Positions 13,210 to 16,175 of a stretch of 16,175 nt of DNA are shown here, piece after piece. A program made the position numbers and the translations under genes. Source of the stretch: Chloroflexota bacterium (GTDB taxonomy: Bacteria > Chloroflexota > Anaerolineae > Caldilineales > Caldilineaceae); NCBI GenBank assembly GCA_003577005.1, contig QEUW01000326.1, positions 1 to 16,175 on the forward strand. Direction: 5' to 3'. How positions within the stretch are numbered: position 1 is the first letter of the stretch; every line of letters begins with the position of its first letter. The notes under the pieces were generated by a model. That model had not been told where the DNA came from, did not search any database, and saw nothing but the letters and a program-made list of their open reading frames with translations.

Positions 13210-14976
13210 TTACACCAATACCTCCTCCATCCCCGTCTGCAAAAGGCGGGCAAAGCGTGAATTTGGGTCGGCTGCCAGTTGCTCCCGTGGTCCATATTCG
13301 CTGATCCGGCCTTCTTCTAAGATCAGAATATCGTCGGCGCGTTGGACGGTAGCGAGACGATGGGCGATGATGAGGCCGGTACGATTAGCCAGCAACGCAT
13401 CAACCGCCCGCTCGATTAGCCGCTCGGTGGCCGGGTCGAGGCGTGACGACGCCTCATCGAGGATAACCAGCCCTGGGTCGAAGAGAAAGACGCGCGTAAA
13501 GGCCAGCAACTGGGCTTCGCCGGCCGAGAGGCTGTTGCCTTCCGTTTCAATTTCGGTATCCAACCCGTTGGGCAAACGATCATACCATTCGCGCAGCCCC
13601 AACTCATCGATCATGGCGAGGAGCTGTTGGTCGCTGATCGCCCGATTGAAGAAGGTAAGATTGTCGCGCACAGTAGCGCGGAAGAGCTGCACCTCCTGGG
13701 TCACCATGCCGATGGACCCGCGCAGCGCAGCGAGGTCGACCTGGCGGATGTCCACCAGCTGGTTGGCGCCCAAACAGATACTGCCGGCCGCCGGGTCATA
13801 GAGACGATAGAGCAGTCGGGTAATCGTTGTCTTCCCACTCCCGGTGCGACCCAGGAGACCCAGGATGCGGCCCTGGGGCAAGGTAAAGGAAATCTCGCGT
13901 AACACCGGCTCCTCGGCCACATAGCAAAACTCGACGTTGTCAAAACGAACCATCAGTGGACCGGCGGGCAGTGGGGTTGCACCGTTGCTGCGGATCTTGC
14001 TTTCCATTCCCAAGAGCGTCTCGACCCGGTTGATGCCGGCGACCGCCTTTTGCACATTTTGAAACTGGTTGGTAATGTCGTTGAGCGGCTGCAGAATGCG
14101 GTCGGTGTAGTAGACGACCATATAGACCGTGCCAATGGTGATGGCGCCCTGTTGAAAGAGCCAGTAGCCACCGCCAAAGGCAATGATCTGCCCGATGGTG
14201 TAGAGCGTAAACCACATGGCGATAAAGAGGATATCCATCGTCCCGCTCTTGATCTCCTTATCGAGCCGCGCCCTGGCAAACTTGAAGAGATTGCGCATTG
14301 TATAGGCGACTGCGCCGCTGGAGCGCACATCTTCTGTGCCCGAAAGCTGTTCTTCGAGAAAGCCAAAGAGGTCGGTGGCGGCCTGGCGGGTGGCCTCCCA
14401 GTGGGGCACGGCGATCTTGCGCATATAGTAAAAGCTGATCAGCGACGCAATCGTGTAGACGCCCAACACCAAGCTGAGCCGCCAGTCTTCACGCAAGAGC
14501 ACCAGGATCACACCAAGCAGCAGCAGCAGATTGCCAAAGACCCGCACAACGAACTGGGCAAAAAAGACGGCAATATCCATCACGTCGCCGTCGATGCGTT
14601 CGATCATCGCGCCGGGGGTATGGTCGTGGTGAAAGCCCATATCCAGCCGCAGGCAGTGGAGCGCCACGTCGCCGCGCAATTGATTGGTGGCGCGCCAGCC
14701 GATGTCTTCGCCGACGTAGGTTGCAGCGACACTTACTGCCTGTAAAAGCAGCGCCGCACCCAGGAAGATCAGCGCCGCCCCAATCAAGGGCGTACTTTGC
14801 ACACCAGCCGTCGCCCCGCTGGTCGCCATGTCGATGAAATAGCGGATGATCTGGGGGTTGACTAGTTGCAACCCAATTGAGGCGAGGATCAACAGCCCAA
14901 GCAGCGCCAACCGCCGCCGCAGGGGGCGAACATACCGTAAAAAGAAGGACGAATAGCGTTGCAGGGGAGAGCGCAT
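13210..14976 (-). CDS. ABC exporter half-transporter, catalytic half (588 aa)
   Basis: The first gene of the exporter pair. About six membrane helices lie between residues 20 and 300, followed by an ATPase domain. Its motifs are Walker A GRTGSGKTT (376-384), Q-loop Gln427, signature LSAGE (483-487), Walker B LVILDE with catalytic Glu508 (503-508), and His539 in IIAHRL. The signature departs from LSGGQ while the catalytic Glu is intact, the mirror image of the downstream partner. The start is ATG 14974-14976 with GGAGGA at 14981-14986. The pair resembles LmrCD, BmrCD and TM287/288 in its logic. A convincing promoter was not identified. Confidence 0.94.
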   Translation of the reverse strand: MRSPLQRYSSFFLRYVRPLRRRLALLGLLILASIGLQLVNPQIIRYFIDMATSGATAGVQSTPLIGAALIFLGAALLLQAVSVAATYVGEDIGWRATNQLRGDVALHCLRLDMGFHHDHTPGAMIERIDGDVMDIAVFFAQFVVRVFGNLLLLLGVILVLLREDWRLSLVLGVYTIASLISFYYMRKIAVPHWEATRQAATDLFGFLEEQLSGTEDVRSSGAVAYTMRNLFKFARARLDKEIKSGTMDILFIAMWFTLYTIGQIIAFGGGYWLFQQGAITIGTVYMVVYYTDRILQPLNDITNQFQNVQKAVAGINRVETLLGMESKIRSNGATPLPAGPLMVRFDNVEFCYVAEEPVLREISFTLPQGRILGLLGRTGSGKTTITRLLYRLYDPAAGSICLGANQLVDIRQVDLAALRGSIGMVTQEVQLFRATVRDNLTFFNRAISDQQLLAMIDELGLREWYDRLPNGLDTEIETEGNSLSAGEAQLLAFTRVFLFDPGLVILDEASSRLDPATERLIERAVDALLANRTGLIIAHRLATVQRADDILILEEGRISEYGPREQLAADPNSRFARLLQTGMEEVLV

Positions 14977-15092
14977 GAGTTCCTCCGTACAGATAGGTCA
15001 TCCAGCTTCTTGAGCAGAAAACAAGCAAGCCACCGGCTCATCATGAACCCGTGGCTACAACCTGAACCCACGTCAGTGAAAGGGAGGGGAGC

Positions 15093-15125
15093 AAAAAAAA
15101 GCCACGGCGCAGATACGCCCGTGGC
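15093..15125 (-). terminator. Rho-independent terminator downstream of the alpha/beta hydrolase gene
   Basis: On the minus strand GCCACGG and CCGTGGC (+ positions 15119-15125 and 15101-15107) form a 7-bp stem, followed directly by eight T residues (the A-run at 15093-15100). It lies about 135 nt after the hydrolase stop and just upstream of the ABC exporter genes, separating the two transcription units. Confidence 0.8.
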
Positions 15126-15160
15126 CGTGGTGAATCCATTTACCACACTAACATTATGTC

Positions 15161-15246
15161 AACCAGGCATTGGGCGCACTCCACAAAAGTCGGGAACTCG
15201 AAGATGAAAAATTCGTGTCCGCAGCATGGCAGTGCGCCTCCTGGTT
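15161..15246. repeat. Long-range inverted repeat in the hydrolase 3' UTR
   Basis: AACCAGG (15161-15167) pairs with CCTGGTT (15240-15246), and GCGCAC (15174-15179) pairs with GTGCGC (15232-15237), enclosing 52 nt. On the minus strand it lies between the hydrolase stop and the terminator. The arms resemble those at 8665-8696 (shared CAACCAGG and GGC/CAC parts), hinting at a common short repeat. Confidence 0.4.
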
Positions 15247-15260
15247 GAATGAGAATGAGT

Positions 15261-16031
15261 CTACCATGAGGTGGAGGATTGGTCAAATGAGGCAGTGGGG
15301 TGAGGCGTATCCAACTCCGTTACAAAATTATGCAAGATTACCGCCATCTCAGTAGCATGGCTCAACCAGAGGTGATGGTCCGCGCCGCGGATCATCACAA
15401 AGCGGGCGTTGGGCAGCAGGTTCGCAACCTGTTCCACCGGCCAACTGGGGCGGATATCGCGGTCGCCATAGAGGAAGAGCGCCGGTCGATCCAGCCCGGC
15501 AAGCTCACGCAGAAGTGTGGGTCGCTGGATATAGCGTTTCCAGGCGGCGTTCAATTGACGGTTGACCTCTAGATTGGGCGGGTAAGCGTAATCGAGTGGC
15601 TTCTCCAGCCCGGCGTCGCGGCCGTGCTGGTAGGCCTTGTGCCACTCTCGGTCATTGTGGACGCGGCCACCAGCGATGCAGATGAGCCCAAGCGTCCGCT
15701 GCGGATAGTGCAGGGCGTAGAGCAACGCCAGGTCCGCCCCCGCCGAGTGGCCGGCGACGATCCAGCGGCCAATCTTATAGTGGCGGCGGATCGCCTCCAG
15801 CTCATCCAGACAGCCCTGGAGTGTGTACTCCGGCGCCGGGTCGGAGCGCCCACAGCCACGCGCCTCAAAGCGGATCACGCGGGCGGCGCCGTCGAGCAAC
15901 TGCGCCACCGGTTCCAGATAATCACAGCAACCGGGGCCGCCGTTGCCGAGGATCAACGGCACACCCTGGCCCGCATGGCAGGTCCAGAGCCGGGTGCCAT
16001 CGAATCTTACAAATTGCTCTTGTGGCATCAT
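15261..16031 (-). CDS. Alpha/beta hydrolase, proline iminopeptidase-like (256 aa)
   Basis: A single-domain alpha/beta hydrolase. The oxyanion motif reads GNGGPG (29-34), where proline iminopeptidases have HGGPG. RFEARGCGRSDP (54-65) is the familiar strand-turn following it. The nucleophile is Ser96 in GHSAG (94-98), the acid Asp190 or Asp192 in LYGDRD, and the base His219 or His220 in GADHH. A short cap lies at about 125-180. ATG 16029-16031 starts 2 nt after the stop of the upstream peptidase gene (TAAAGATGATG); a second ATG follows at once. The substrate could be a peptide, amide or ester; the peptidase neighbour favours peptide-like substrates. A rho-independent terminator lies downstream. 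Confidence 0.88.
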   Translation of the reverse strand: MMPQEQFVRFDGTRLWTCHAGQGVPLILGNGGPGCCDYLEPVAQLLDGAARVIRFEARGCGRSDPAPEYTLQGCLDELEAIRRHYKIGRWIVAGHSAGADLALLYALHYPQRTLGLICIAGGRVHNDREWHKAYQHGRDAGLEKPLDYAYPPNLEVNRQLNAAWKRYIQRPTLLRELAGLDRPALFLYGDRDIRPSWPVEQVANLLPNARFVMIRGADHHLWLSHATEMAVILHNFVTELDTPHPTASFDQSSTSW

Positions 16032-16033
16032 CT

Positions 16034-16175
16034 TTAACTCGCCAACAGCGCCGGCAAGAGCGCATAAAACTCCGTCGCCTTGACCACATCATCCAACGAC
16101 ACGGAATCGAGGGTCGTGTGCGCCGTTGTTTCATCGCCCGGCCCAAAGCCAATCGCTGGGATGCCTGCCTTGCCC
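16034..16175 (-). CDS. M20-family metallopeptidase/deacylase, C-terminal 46 residues only
   Basis: The last 46 codons of a gene entering from the right edge. The product contains GIPAIGFGPGDETTAHT followed by SVSLDDVVKATEFYALL, the C-terminal pattern of M20 peptidases such as YgeY/ArgE/DapE relatives (a GxGP stretch, then a conserved His, then a final helix). TAA at 16034-16036 is 2 nt from the ATG of the hydrolase, so the genes are almost certainly co-transcribed and translationally coupled. Substrate and full length cannot be judged. Confidence 0.75.
   Translation of the reverse strand, partial: GKAGIPAIGFGPGDETTAHTTLDSVSLDDVVKATEFYALLPALLAS

Overview
The window looks like chromosomal DNA of a moderately GC-rich bacterium. 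A member of the Chloroflexota (Caldilinea/Anaerolineae-like) is the best guess. The reasons are a two-subunit (split) transketolase, an RNase J, heptamer-like palindromic repeats between genes, and many Leu/Ala/Gly-rich proteins with Shine-Dalgarno starts. This is an inference from gene content, not a taxonomic proof. I see no rRNA, tRNA, CRISPR array, transposase or phage gene.

Layout. (1) 1-4075, minus strand: an apparent operon, read right to left, of a promoter near 4047-4075, a hairpin-rich leader, a membrane-anchored C39-like peptidase with TPR repeats, a possible 72-residue ORF, murJ (lipid II flippase), and an MDR dehydrogenase that runs off the left edge. (2) 3786-4605: a divergent intergenic region with a 139-bp fold-back element and a good promoter for the next pair. 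(3) 4606-6552, plus strand: transketolase N-terminal and C-terminal subunits as separate genes with a hairpin between them. (4) 6553-6595: a 15-bp perfect hairpin serving two converging genes. (5) 6596-8299, minus: RNase J, with an apparent 410-nt structured leader and an extended -10 promoter. (6) 8719-9433: a gene-poor stretch with a 15-bp hairpin and a promoter with flanking inverted and direct repeats. (7) 9434-11275, plus: two response regulators, one OmpR/PhoB type and one NarL/LuxR type, with no histidine kinase. (8) 11269-14976, minus: two ABC exporter half-transporters whose motifs predict an asymmetric heterodimer with one catalytic and one degenerate ATP site. (9) 15093-16175, minus: the 3' end of an M20-type metallopeptidase gene, 2 nt before an alpha/beta hydrolase of the proline-iminopeptidase type, followed by a rho-independent terminator.

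How the genes may work together. MurJ and the membrane-anchored C39-TPR protein suggest an envelope theme for the left operon; the dehydrogenase is a less obvious partner. The transketolase pair serves the pentose phosphate/Calvin-type sugar shuffle, or a relative such as a sulfo-sugar or apulose transketolase. The M20 peptidase and hydrolase look like a small-peptide or amide degradation pair. The two regulators sit tail-to-tail with the exporter pair, so a regulatory link is possible but not shown. Most genes are members of known families. The less ordinary signals are the fold-back element, the leaders, the small overlapping ORF, the dehydrogenase with a damaged Rossmann motif, and the asymmetric exporter.
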